Shown: positions 27,464 to 36,019 of the stretch, in pieces
Position numbering within the stretch: the stretch's first letter is position 1
Layout: every line of letters begins with the position of its first letter
Assembly: GCF_900101595.1 (NCBI RefSeq)
Contig: NZ_FMYY01000003.1
Location: forward strand, 1 to 64,000
Origin: Paenibacillus sp. cl123
Lineage (GTDB): Bacteria; Bacillota; Bacilli; Paenibacillales; NBRC-103111
Direction: 5' to 3'
Length of the DNA: 64,000 bases
Made by a program: the position numbers and the translations under genes
Notes under the pieces: model-generated
The model's input: the letters and a program-made list of their open reading frames with translations, nothing else
Told to the model about the DNA's origin: nothing
Database searches by the model: none

Positions 27464-27606
27464 GCCGGGTCAAGGTTCCGGAAATAAGATCATACTCATT
27501 GGCCGAACGGGTCTGCTACGATGGGGATGAGCCAAACGAGCGCATGCCGAATTGCCGGGGGTGCGGGTCATGATGTGCAGACAAACCGAGAGGAAGGAGT
27601 GCCTGT

Positions 27607-27684
27607 ATGAAAAAAAGCAAGCAGAATGAAAGGGTTGGAGGAGTGAACCGATGCAGCTGGCAGCAAGCAAAAGCGAATTTCTAA
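27607..27684 (+). CDS. Possible 25-codon leader ORF overlapping the first permease start
   Basis: ATG at 27607 follows AAGGAG with good spacing and reads MKKSKQNERVGGVNRC before ending at TAA 27684, inside the permease gene in another frame. The permease ribosome site lies within it. It could couple translation or be chance. No database family is recognised. Confidence 0.3.
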   Translation: MKKSKQNERVGGVNRCSWQQAKANF

Positions 27685-28574
27685 AAAAATGGTCCAGAAG
27701 CAAATATCTCCTTCTGTTGTTTTTGCCGACATTGCTCTATTATATCCTGTTCAAGTATGTGCCGATGTTCGGTATCATCGTCTCGTTCAAGGACTATAAC
27801 CTGTTCAAGGGGATATGGGAGAGCAGTTGGGTAGGGCTCAAGTATTTCCGGATGTTTTTTGAAAGCCCCGACGCCTTCAAGCTCATCCGCAACACATTTT
27901 TGCTTGGCGTCTACAAGCTGATCTTCGGCTTCCCGGCTCCGATCATACTGGCGCTGCTGCTCAACGAGGTCAGGCAGATGGCGTTTAAGAAATTCGTGCA
28001 GACGGTCAGCTATTTGCCGCATTTCATATCGAATGTCGTAGTCGTCAGTATGCTCGTGTTGTTTTTGTCGCCGTCCAGCGGCATCGTCAATCATCTTATG
28101 GAATGGATGGGCCTTGAGCCGGTCAATTTTATGGCCAACGAGAAGATGTTCCGCAGCATTTATGTGCTGTCGGAGATTTGGCAGCATGTGGGCTGGGAGA
28201 CGATCATTTACCTCGCCGCGCTGACATCCATCGATCCCCAGCTGTACGAAGCGGCCAAGATGGATGGAGCGGGGCGCTGGAAGCAGATGACGCAGGTCAC
28301 CTTGCCGGGCATTCGGCCGGCGATTATTATCGTGCTGATCCTGAACGTAGGCAGCGTGCTGGAGATCGGCTTCGAGAAAGTGTTCCTGATGCTGAATCCG
28401 GCTATCTACGGAACGGCGGATATATTGAGCACCTTTGTCTACCGTACAGGGATTGAGAAAGGGAATTACAGCTATGCGACGGCTATCGATTTGTTCACGA
28501 GCCTGATTAATTTGATCTTTATTCTTACCGCTAACTGGGTTAGCCGGAGAACCAGCGAGACAAGCTTATGGTAG
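27651..28574 (+). CDS. Carbohydrate ABC transporter permease (LplB type)
   Basis: 307 residues, six membrane segments, opening with KYLLLLFLPTLLYYILFKYVPMFG, which is characteristic of LplB/YtcP-type permeases for large or acidic sugars. The EAA loop YEAAKMDGAGRWKQMTQVTLPGI is intact. ATG at 27651 follows GGAGGAG. First gene of a four-gene operon (permease, permease, binding protein, acetyltransferase). Family members import lipo-oligosaccharides, unsaturated galacturonides and similar lyase products. Confidence 0.92.
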   Translation: MQLAASKSEFLKKWSRSKYLLLLFLPTLLYYILFKYVPMFGIIVSFKDYNLFKGIWESSWVGLKYFRMFFESPDAFKLIRNTFLLGVYKLIFGFPAPIILALLLNEVRQMAFKKFVQTVSYLPHFISNVVVVSMLVLFLSPSSGIVNHLMEWMGLEPVNFMANEKMFRSIYVLSEIWQHVGWETIIYLAALTSIDPQLYEAAKMDGAGRWKQMTQVTLPGIRPAIIIVLILNVGSVLEIGFEKVFLMLNPAIYGTADILSTFVYRTGIEKGNYSYATAIDLFTSLINLIFILTANWVSRRTSETSLW

Positions 28575-28590
28575 GAGGGAGGCGCCCGGC

Positions 28591-29457
28591 ATGCGGCAGA
28601 AAGTAAGCGGTTTCGATATCCTATTATTCATCCTGCTCAGCGGGGTTGTGCTGGTGACGCTGTACCCGTTCGTGTACATGATCGCCGTATCCTTGAGCGA
28701 TAACGTCCATGTGCTGAAGGGCGAGGTTTTTCTATGGCCGAAGGGGCTTAACTTGGATGTGTACCGCATCGTTCTGCAGGACCCGCTGATATTGCGATCT
28801 TATTTGAATACGATCATCTATGTCTTGCTCGGCACCGCAATTTCGCTGCTTGTGACGTCGGCGGGAGCGTTTGCCATATCCAAAACGGATCTGCTGTTTT
28901 ACCGCGGCTTTATGATCATGATCGTGGTGACGATGTTTTTCAGCGGCGGGATGATTCCGACTTTCCTGGTCGTCAAGAGCTACGGATTGGTCGATACGAT
29001 CTGGGGCATGGTGCTGCCGACCGCGGTAAGCACCTGGAATTTGATCGTCATGCGCACTTTTTTCGCCGGACTGCCCAAGGAAGTCGAGGAATCCGGCAAG
29101 ATGGACGGGCTGACGGACGTAGGCGTCTTTTTCCGGCTTGCGCTGCCGCTCTCCAAAGCGATCCTGGCTACCATCGGCCTGTTCTATGCGGTCGCAATCT
29201 GGAACAACTTCTTCTCGGCGATGCTGTACTTGCGGAGCTCGGACTTGTTCCCTCTGCAGGTGGTGCTGCGCAACATCGTGCTGCAGGGGGTCAGCAGCTC
29301 CAGCCAGGCTACGAATATCGGGGGCGACACGATGCTGGTCGACGAGTCGCTCAAATTCGCTACCATTATCGTATCCACACTGCCCATTCTAATGGTTTAT
29401 CCGTTTCTGCAAAAATATTTCGCCAAGGGCGCGCTGATCGGGTCGATCAAAGGCTGA
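28591..29457 (+). CDS. Carbohydrate ABC transporter permease (LplC type)
   Basis: 288 residues, six membrane segments, typical N-terminus (FDILLFILLSGVVLVTLYPFVYMIAVSLSD) and EAA loop (EESGKMDGLTDVGVFFRLALPLSKA), ending GSIKG. It starts 17 bases after the first permease behind GGAGGGAGG and forms the channel with it. Confidence 0.92.
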   Translation: MRQKVSGFDILLFILLSGVVLVTLYPFVYMIAVSLSDNVHVLKGEVFLWPKGLNLDVYRIVLQDPLILRSYLNTIIYVLLGTAISLLVTSAGAFAISKTDLLFYRGFMIMIVVTMFFSGGMIPTFLVVKSYGLVDTIWGMVLPTAVSTWNLIVMRTFFAGLPKEVEESGKMDGLTDVGVFFRLALPLSKAILATIGLFYAVAIWNNFFSAMLYLRSSDLFPLQVVLRNIVLQGVSSSSQATNIGGDTMLVDESLKFATIIVSTLPILMVYPFLQKYFAKGALIGSIKG

Positions 29458-29493
29458 GTACATTTATCCAATAATCAGAGAGGGGCATTATCC

Positions 29494-31053
29494 ATGAAAA
29501 AAGCAGTTTCATCGTGGCTTGCACTGGCCGTAGGCGTTACCGCGCTCGCAGGATGTTCGGGGGAAAGCAAAGAGCCGGAGACTGTGAACAAGGGGACCGA
29601 TTCACCCGGTCAGGTTTCCGCGGCGCCGGGGAAAAAAACGTTTACGTTCCTGAATTACAGCAACCCGAGCTGGCCCTATTCGAAGGACTGGCCGGTTTGG
29701 AAGTATCTGGAGGAGAAGACGGGCGTCACGCTTGAGGTGCAAACTCCGCCGGGCGGCAAGATGGAGGATGCGCTCAGCCTGACGATGGCATCGGGCACGC
29801 TCCCCGATCTGATGTTTACGCAAACGAAAGCGACGGCCGACAAATACGGGCAGCAGGGCGCGCTCGTCAACATTCTCGATCATGTGAACGATATGCCCAA
29901 TTTCAAAAAATGGATGGAAAAATACCCCGCCGCGGCGCAAAGCGCGATCGCTTCCGACGGCAAGATGTACGTGCTGCCGAATCAGGGCATCGGCGAGACG
30001 AACCGGATGATCTGGATGTACAGAGAGGACATCTTCAAGAAGCACGGCCTGCAGCAGCCTGCGACATGGGATGAGTTGTACACGACGCTTAAGAAGCTGA
30101 AGGAGCTGTATCCGGACAGCTATCCGCTGACATTCCGCAACGGCCTCCGCTATCTGCAAAATTTCGGCGCTTCCTTCGATGTCGTCGCGACGCTGAGCCT
30201 GGATGTCCCAAGCGTGTACTACGACGCGGCGAGCAAGGACTGGAAATATGGACCGACGCAGGACAATTTCAAGACGCTCATTACGTATATGAACAAATTT
30301 TATAAGGAGAAGCTGATACCGCCCGACTTTCTGACAGTCGATACGAAAATTTGGCAGGATATGATGTCGACGAACCGCGGATTTGTGACGCTGGATTACA
30401 TCGGCCGGATCGACTTCTACAACTCCGCTCTGCGCAAGGACAATCCGGACTTCAATCTGTCATTCATGGCCCCTCCGGCAGGCTGGACCGGCGGCCCGCA
30501 AAAAAATGCGTTTACGCAAGTATCGGAAGAAGGGCTGATGATCTCCTCCAAATCCAAAAACACGAAGGATATCGTCAAGTATCTGGACTTCTTCTTCACG
30601 GAGGAAGGCAAAACGCTGGTAAGCTGGGGCAAGGAAGGCGAGACGTTTAAGACGGAGAACGGGAAGAAGGTTTTCATCGGCGATTACAAGGATGTGTCCG
30701 ATCTGAGGAAGAAAACGGGGTTGTCTTCCGACGGCGCATATGCCTGGTTCGATTATGACGCCCATATCTCGCTTGCCTCTCCCGAGCTGAAAAAAGCGTA
30801 TGAGCAAGTGGGCAAGTACGACAACACCCAGCAGCCGAAGCCGGCGTTTACCGCCGAGGAACAGGAGATTTTGAGCACGGTTGGCGACGCCCTTAATAAA
30901 AATCGCGATGAGAATCTCTCAAAGTTCATTCTCGGCAACCGGAGCCTTGCGGAATGGGACGGCTTCGTGGAGGAACAGAAGAAGCTGGGTATCGACAAGA
31001 TCCTGAGTGTCTACAAGCAGGCGTATGACCGCATGCTGAAGGCGACGAAATAA
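29494..31053 (+). CDS. Extracellular sugar-binding lipoprotein (LplA type)
   Basis: 519 residues. The signal peptide ends in lipobox ALAGC near residue 20. The mature protein is a large family 1 solute-binding protein of the LplA class (TFTFLNYSNPSWPYSKDWPVWKYLEEKTGV near the start; EEGLMISSKSKNTKDIVKYLDFFFTEEG later). It delivers oligosaccharide to the two preceding permeases. Probable substrates are unsaturated oligouronides, by context. Confidence 0.92.
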   Translation: MKKAVSSWLALAVGVTALAGCSGESKEPETVNKGTDSPGQVSAAPGKKTFTFLNYSNPSWPYSKDWPVWKYLEEKTGVTLEVQTPPGGKMEDALSLTMASGTLPDLMFTQTKATADKYGQQGALVNILDHVNDMPNFKKWMEKYPAAAQSAIASDGKMYVLPNQGIGETNRMIWMYREDIFKKHGLQQPATWDELYTTLKKLKELYPDSYPLTFRNGLRYLQNFGASFDVVATLSLDVPSVYYDAASKDWKYGPTQDNFKTLITYMNKFYKEKLIPPDFLTVDTKIWQDMMSTNRGFVTLDYIGRIDFYNSALRKDNPDFNLSFMAPPAGWTGGPQKNAFTQVSEEGLMISSKSKNTKDIVKYLDFFFTEEGKTLVSWGKEGETFKTENGKKVFIGDYKDVSDLRKKTGLSSDGAYAWFDYDAHISLASPELKKAYEQVGKYDNTQQPKPAFTAEEQEILSTVGDALNKNRDENLSKFILGNRSLAEWDGFVEEQKKLGIDKILSVYKQAYDRMLKATK

Positions 31054-31064
31054 CGGTGGTTCCC

Positions 31065-32288
31065 ATGACGGACCAGATCAGATTGCTGAAGCCGGAAGAG
31101 GCAAGCGAAAGTCTCGCGTTATCGGAATTTGCCTTCCAGCGCAAAGTCGCACCTGAGAAGAGGGAAGGAATGCTGGCCGACATGCGGGCGGAGCAAACCT
31201 GGGGTTACTTCGTCGAGGACCGTCTGGCGGCCAAGCTGACCGTGCTGGAGCTGGAGACGTGGATTCACGGCAAGGCGTACGGCATGGGCGGGATAGCCTC
31301 GGTGGCGACATGGCCGGAGTACCGCCGCCAGGGCATGGTCGGGAAGCTGCTGTCCCGGGCGCTGCAAGCCATGAAGGAGAGAGGTCAGGACCTCTCCTTT
31401 CTGGCTCCGTTTTCCTATGCGTTTTACCGGAAATACGGCTGGGAAGCAAGCATCGATTATATCCGGTACGAGCTTCCGGCGGGGCGGCTCCCGAAGCCGG
31501 ATCTAAGGGAGGGCAGCAGAGTTGCCCGGATCGAAGCGGACGCTGCGGAGCTGAACCCGATCTATGCCGCCTATGCGCAGCGCTTCAACGGCATGCTGAA
31601 GCGGACGGAAGCATGGTGGCGCAAACGGATATTTCAGGCTAAGCAAGGAATCGTAAACCTGTACGTCAACCCGGCGGGCGAGCCCGAGGGCTATATTTTC
31701 TATGAAGTCAAGGAGAAAGTATTCACGGTACACGAGCTGGCGGCTTTGACCGAGGACGCGCGGCGCGGGATATGGCGGTTTATTGCCAACCATGATTCGA
31801 TGATCGATCGAGTGGTCTATCATGCGCCGGTCGGCGACCCGCTTCCCTACCTGCTGGAGGAACCGCGGATCAAGCAGGAGATCGTTCCCTACTTCATGGC
31901 GCGCATCGTCAACGTCGAGTCGTTTCTGCGCCGTTATGCCTTTGCGGGCGGCGAGAGCGGCGGAAGTCCCGCCGCTCCGTTCTACCTTCAGATTATGGAT
32001 GCCCAGGCCGGATGGAATAACGGAGCATTCCGGATTCGGCCGGGCATACAGGGGGCCAACGAGGTCGTCAAGCTTCCGGCGGGAGCGGCAGCACGGAGCG
32101 AGCTCGGGGAAGACGGCGGCCCAGAGGTGATAGCCTGCGATATTCAGACCCTTTCGTCACTGCTGATGGGCTACAAGCCCGCCCTGCTGCTTCACCGGAT
32201 CGGACGCCTTCGCGGCAGCGAAAATGAAATAGCCAGACTGCAGCAGTACCTGCCCGAGCAAGTGCCTTATTTGACGGATTACTTCTAA
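31065..32288 (+). CDS. Eis-like GNAT acetyltransferase with SCP2 C-terminal domain
   Basis: About 407 residues. The N-terminal GNAT domain has the acetyl-CoA loop motif (YRRQGMVGKLLSRAL). A central second GNAT-like region and a C-terminal SCP2-like sterol-carrier domain complete the Eis architecture. Eis relatives acetylate aminoglycosides, lysines or peptides; the natural substrate in Bacillota is unknown. It starts 11 bases after the binding protein and has a poor ribosome site, so it depends on the transporter operon. Such placement in a sugar operon is unusual but recurs with other GNAT genes. Confidence 0.85.
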   Translation: MTDQIRLLKPEEASESLALSEFAFQRKVAPEKREGMLADMRAEQTWGYFVEDRLAAKLTVLELETWIHGKAYGMGGIASVATWPEYRRQGMVGKLLSRALQAMKERGQDLSFLAPFSYAFYRKYGWEASIDYIRYELPAGRLPKPDLREGSRVARIEADAAELNPIYAAYAQRFNGMLKRTEAWWRKRIFQAKQGIVNLYVNPAGEPEGYIFYEVKEKVFTVHELAALTEDARRGIWRFIANHDSMIDRVVYHAPVGDPLPYLLEEPRIKQEIVPYFMARIVNVESFLRRYAFAGGESGGSPAAPFYLQIMDAQAGWNNGAFRIRPGIQGANEVVKLPAGAAARSELGEDGGPEVIACDIQTLSSLLMGYKPALLLHRIGRLRGSENEIARLQQYLPEQVPYLTDYF

Positions 32289-32302
32289 TACAGTTAACCG
32301 AA

Positions 32303-32346
32303 TGCCCCTGCCTTTTTTCTCCCAGGCAGGGGTTATTGCCGTTTTT
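32303..32346 (+). terminator. Terminator after the Lpl-type operon
   Basis: GCCCCTGCC pairs with GGCAGGGGT around a T-rich loop, followed by a mixed T-rich stretch (GTTTTTATTT). Confidence 0.7.
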
Positions 32347-32418
32347 ATTTGCGGATACCGGGCTTACGGGGCTTGCCTCCGGCTGGCTTCAAGTGCATAA
32401 TTCTGTTAACGGAAAGTA

Positions 32419-32479
32419 AAAATAACGTCGATACTGGTCAAGATCGCGTCATGTCTGGATGTTCACTGGTTGCTATAAT
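32419..32479 (+). promoter_or_regulatory. Promoter of the orphan binding-protein operon with shared 10-mer
   Basis: An extended -10 (TGC plus a perfect TATAAT, 32471-32479) without a -35. AAAATAACGT at 32419-32428 matches the 10-mer before the permease operon at 19.5 kb. The distance from 10-mer to -10 is 45 bases here and 24 there, a difference of 21 bases or two helix turns. Confidence 0.5.
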
Positions 32480-32534
32480 GAGCGTGTAAGTCAGAGAAGT
32501 CGACACAGTGAAAACCAGATAACGGAGGGGCACT

Positions 32535-33914
32535 ATGAAAAAGAGATGGATTTCGACGATCGCGGGCGTGGCGGCTATCAGCTTGATCGCAGGCTGCGGC
32601 GGCAATGCGGATAACGGAAATGCAAGCGGAAGCACGAGCGGCGACAGCGGCGCGCCCAAAGGCCCGGTTACTTTGAAATTCCACGCATTCGGCAGCGAAG
32701 CTCAGCAGAACTGGACGAAGGTCATCTCGTCCTTCGAAGCGAAATACCCGGATATCAAGGTGGAGCTCATCAATCTGAGCGAGAAGGGCGACACGCAGGA
32801 ATACGCGAAGAAGCTTGACCTGGCTGCCGCTTCCGGCGAAGCGATGGACGTTATGATGTTCAGCGAAGCGGGCATGTACGCACAGCGCGTAGCGCTCGGC
32901 ATGGTAGCTCCGCTTGACGAGTTCATCAACAAGGAAGGCTATAAGGTCACCGAGGAATACAAGGTTGACACGCAATTGAACGGCAAGTACTATGCGCTGC
33001 CAGGCAAATTCAATCCTTGGTATGTGATGCTCAACAAGGATCATTTGAAGGAAGCCGGTCTTGAGGTTCCGAAGGAATGGACCTGGGATCAGTTCACCGA
33101 GTACGCGAAAAAGCTGACCAAGGGTGAAGGCGCATCCAAACGTTACGGCACCTATTTCCACGGTCCGCAAGGCGGAGGCTGGCTGGAATTCACTCGTCTG
33201 GCGCTTGCCAACCAACCGGATAACTCGGACTACCTGAAGACGGACGGAACGTCCAACCTGGACAATCCGCTGTTCCGCAAGTCGATCGAGCTGCGCTACC
33301 AGATGGAGAAGGTCGACAAGTCTTCGACCCCTTACACGGACATGATTTCGCAGAAGCTGCACTATCGTCCGCAGTTCTTCAACCAGTCGGCGAGCATGGT
33401 GGTTATCGGCAGCTGGATGAACTCCGAGCTGGGCGGCACCGAGCAGTTCCCGCTTAACTTTAACGTCGCTGTAGCGCCGTTCCCTAAGAATGCGGCATCC
33501 GATCAAGGCGGCTACTCGATGGTTACGACTGACTTCATGGCGGTTGCGGCCAGCTCCAAGAACAAGGAAGCGGCTTACAAATTCATCCGTTACTTCACCA
33601 CGGACGGTTCGATCGCTCAAGGCAAATACGTTCCATCCTGGACAAAGGTTAAAAATGAAGATTTGAGCGCAATCATCGACACGATTCTGGCCGGTACGAA
33701 GTCCCCGGATAAAGTCGACAAGGAATCCCTGATCACCGTTCTTCAGAATGCGAGAGCTTCCAAGCTGGTTCCTCCGACTTCCTATCAAGCGGATGTATAC
33801 AAGGTCATCAACGAAGAGTATGAGAAGCTGATTCTCGACAAGCAGAACCTGGACGCGATGATCAAAAACACGCAGGACCGCGCTCAGAAGCTGATCGATT
33901 CCAGCAAAAAATAA
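32535..33914 (+). CDS. Extracellular carbohydrate-binding lipoprotein without adjacent permeases
   Basis: 459 residues. Signal peptide with lipobox LIAGC near residue 20, then a Gly/Ser/Asn-rich tether and a family 1 solute-binding fold (VTLKFHAFGSEAQQNWTKVISSFEAKYPDIKVE). CUT1 binding proteins normally sit beside two permeases; here the next genes are hydrolases. Its likely partners are the permeases at 19.6-21.4 kb, which lack a binding protein. An intercistronic terminator after it should make it the most abundant product of its operon. Codon use is enriched in preferred codons, consistent with high expression. Confidence 0.92.
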   Translation: MKKRWISTIAGVAAISLIAGCGGNADNGNASGSTSGDSGAPKGPVTLKFHAFGSEAQQNWTKVISSFEAKYPDIKVELINLSEKGDTQEYAKKLDLAAASGEAMDVMMFSEAGMYAQRVALGMVAPLDEFINKEGYKVTEEYKVDTQLNGKYYALPGKFNPWYVMLNKDHLKEAGLEVPKEWTWDQFTEYAKKLTKGEGASKRYGTYFHGPQGGGWLEFTRLALANQPDNSDYLKTDGTSNLDNPLFRKSIELRYQMEKVDKSSTPYTDMISQKLHYRPQFFNQSASMVVIGSWMNSELGGTEQFPLNFNVAVAPFPKNAASDQGGYSMVTTDFMAVAASSKNKEAAYKFIRYFTTDGSIAQGKYVPSWTKVKNEDLSAIIDTILAGTKSPDKVDKESLITVLQNARASKLVPPTSYQADVYKVINEEYEKLILDKQNLDAMIKNTQDRAQKLIDSSKK

Positions 33915-33938
33915 AAATTGCAAACCGGCTTAGCGCAT

Positions 33939-33970
33939 AGAGAGAACCCTTATCAGGTTCTCTCTATTTG
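33939..33970 (+). terminator. Intercistronic attenuator between binding protein and GH42 genes
   Basis: AGAGAGAACC pairs with GGTTCTCTCT around a 7-base loop, followed by ATTTG. Partial termination here would set binding protein above enzyme levels. Confidence 0.75.
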
Positions 33971-33997
33971 TACGGCGGCGGGAAGAGAGGACTTTAA

Positions 33998-36019
33998 ATG
34001 ATACATCCCAAGTTACCTGCCATTTGGTATGGCGGCGATTACAACCCGGATCAATGGCCGGAAGAAATTTGGCAGGAGGATATGCGGCTCTTCCGCCAGG
34101 CCGGCATCAATGTCGTGACGCTGCCCGTGTTCAGCTGGGCCAAGCTGCAGCCCGCGGAGGATACGTACACCTTCGGCTGGCTGGACCGGATCATGGATCT
34201 GGTGGCGGGCAACGGCATCTACGTCTGCCTCGCCACCTCTACCGCAGCACAGCCCGCCTGGATGTCCCGCAGGTACCCGGATGTGCTGCCGGTCGATATC
34301 GACGGGCGCCGGCGGACGCATGGCTCCCGCGTGAACTTTTGCCCGACTTCCCCAAGTTACCGCAAGTATGCGGTCCGGCTGGCCGGAAAGCTGGCCGAGC
34401 GCTACGGCCGGCATCCGGCGCTCGTGATCTGGCATGTCGGCAACGAATACGGGCCGCACTGCTACTGCGACCGGTGCGCGGCAGAATTTCGCGTCTGGCT
34501 GAAGGCGCGGTACGGCACGATCGAGGAGCTGAACAAGCGCTGGAATATGAGCTTCTGGGGCCATACGGTTTACGAATGGGACGAGATCGTCCCGCCGACG
34601 AATCTGAACGGGGACAACCGCTGCTTCCAGAGCATGACGCTTGATTACAAGCGCTTTATGTCCGATGCCATCTTGGCCTGCTACCAGGCCGAGCACGACG
34701 TTATCAAGCGAGCTACGCCCGAGCTTAAGGTGACGACGAATATTTGGGGGCTGTTTAACGGACTGGACCTGCAGCGCTGGGCGGACCGGATGGACATCGT
34801 CTCCTGGGACAGCTACCCGCAGATGAACGAGCCGATGAACCAGGTCGCCATGCGCCACGACTATATGCGCGGGCTGAAGCAGGGCGCGCCGTTCATGCTG
34901 ATGGAGCAGACGCCGAGCCAGCAGAACTGGCAGCCTTACAACTCGCTGAAGCGCCCCGGCATCATGCGGCTCTGGAGCTATCAGGCGATCGCGCGCGGAG
35001 CGGATACGGTGATGTTCTTCCAGCTGCGCCGCTCGTTCGGCGCTTGCGAGAAATATCACGGCGCGGTGATCGAGCATGCGGGTCACGGAAACACGCGCGT
35101 ATTCCGGGAATGCGCGCAGCTCGGCGCGGAGCTGCAGCAGCTGGGCGATACGCTCATTGATTCGCGGCATCGGCATGAGGCGGCTTTGCTGTTCGATATC
35201 GATACGTGGAACGCTGTCGAGATTACGAGCGGACCGAACGTCGATCTGGATTATGCCGCGCAGGCCCAGAAGTACTATAAGGCGTTCTATGACTTGAACG
35301 TAGGGCTCGACGTCATCAGTCCGCTCAGCGACTTCTCCGGCTATAAGCTCGTGGTCGCTCCGGTTCTGTACATGCTGAAGCCGGGCGTTGCCGAACGCAT
35401 CGAGGCGTTTGTGAAGGCGGGCGGGATATTCGTCACGACGTTCTTCAGCGGGATCGTGAACGAGAACGATCTGGTTACGCTGGGCGGCTATCCCGGCGAG
35501 CTGCGTCAGCTGCTCGGCATCTGGGTAGAGGAGATCGACAGTCTGCCGCCCGACCTGAGCAACCGGATCGTCGTCAGCGAGCCGTTCGGCAGCGTCGCCG
35601 GCGAGTACGGCTGCGGCATGCTGTGCGATCTGCTGCATCTGGAGGGAGCAAGGGCGCTTGCCGCGTATGGCGACGATTTTTATGCCGGAATGCCGGCGCT
35701 CACGGAAAACAGCTACGGACAAGGCCGGGCCTATTATGTGGCGACCGACGCGGACGAGCGGTTCCTGGCCGATTTCGTCCGTACGCTCTGCGATAACGCA
35801 GGGCTCCAGGCGCCGCTGGCGGCGGACGCCGGCGTTGAGCTGACGCAGCGGCACAAGGCAGGGAAGCGTTATACATTTGCGCTGAATCACAACCCGCGCC
35901 CGGCGGGGGTGAGCATGGGCGACGGCTGCCGCGATCTGCTGACGGGCCGCGTTTTCACCGCAGGCGAGAGGGTGGAGCTGGAAGCGCACGGCGTACTCAT
36001 CTTGGAGGAGTGGGATTGA
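33998..36019 (+). CDS. GH42 beta-galactosidase
   Basis: 673 residues, no signal peptide. Acid/base E150 (WHVGNEYGPH) and nucleophile E303 (FMLMEQTPS) are in place. C115, C155, C157 and C160 form the zinc cluster known from Thermus GH42. The three GH42 domains are present: TIM barrel to about 390, trimerisation domain to about 600 and a small C-terminal beta domain. It hydrolyses beta-galactosides or alpha-L-arabinopyranosides inside the cell. In this operon it probably trims a galactose or related side residue from imported oligosaccharides. Confidence 0.95.
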   Translation: MIHPKLPAIWYGGDYNPDQWPEEIWQEDMRLFRQAGINVVTLPVFSWAKLQPAEDTYTFGWLDRIMDLVAGNGIYVCLATSTAAQPAWMSRRYPDVLPVDIDGRRRTHGSRVNFCPTSPSYRKYAVRLAGKLAERYGRHPALVIWHVGNEYGPHCYCDRCAAEFRVWLKARYGTIEELNKRWNMSFWGHTVYEWDEIVPPTNLNGDNRCFQSMTLDYKRFMSDAILACYQAEHDVIKRATPELKVTTNIWGLFNGLDLQRWADRMDIVSWDSYPQMNEPMNQVAMRHDYMRGLKQGAPFMLMEQTPSQQNWQPYNSLKRPGIMRLWSYQAIARGADTVMFFQLRRSFGACEKYHGAVIEHAGHGNTRVFRECAQLGAELQQLGDTLIDSRHRHEAALLFDIDTWNAVEITSGPNVDLDYAAQAQKYYKAFYDLNVGLDVISPLSDFSGYKLVVAPVLYMLKPGVAERIEAFVKAGGIFVTTFFSGIVNENDLVTLGGYPGELRQLLGIWVEEIDSLPPDLSNRIVVSEPFGSVAGEYGCGMLCDLLHLEGARALAAYGDDFYAGMPALTENSYGQGRAYYVATDADERFLADFVRTLCDNAGLQAPLAADAGVELTQRHKAGKRYTFALNHNPRPAGVSMGDGCRDLLTGRVFTAGERVELEAHGVLILEEWD

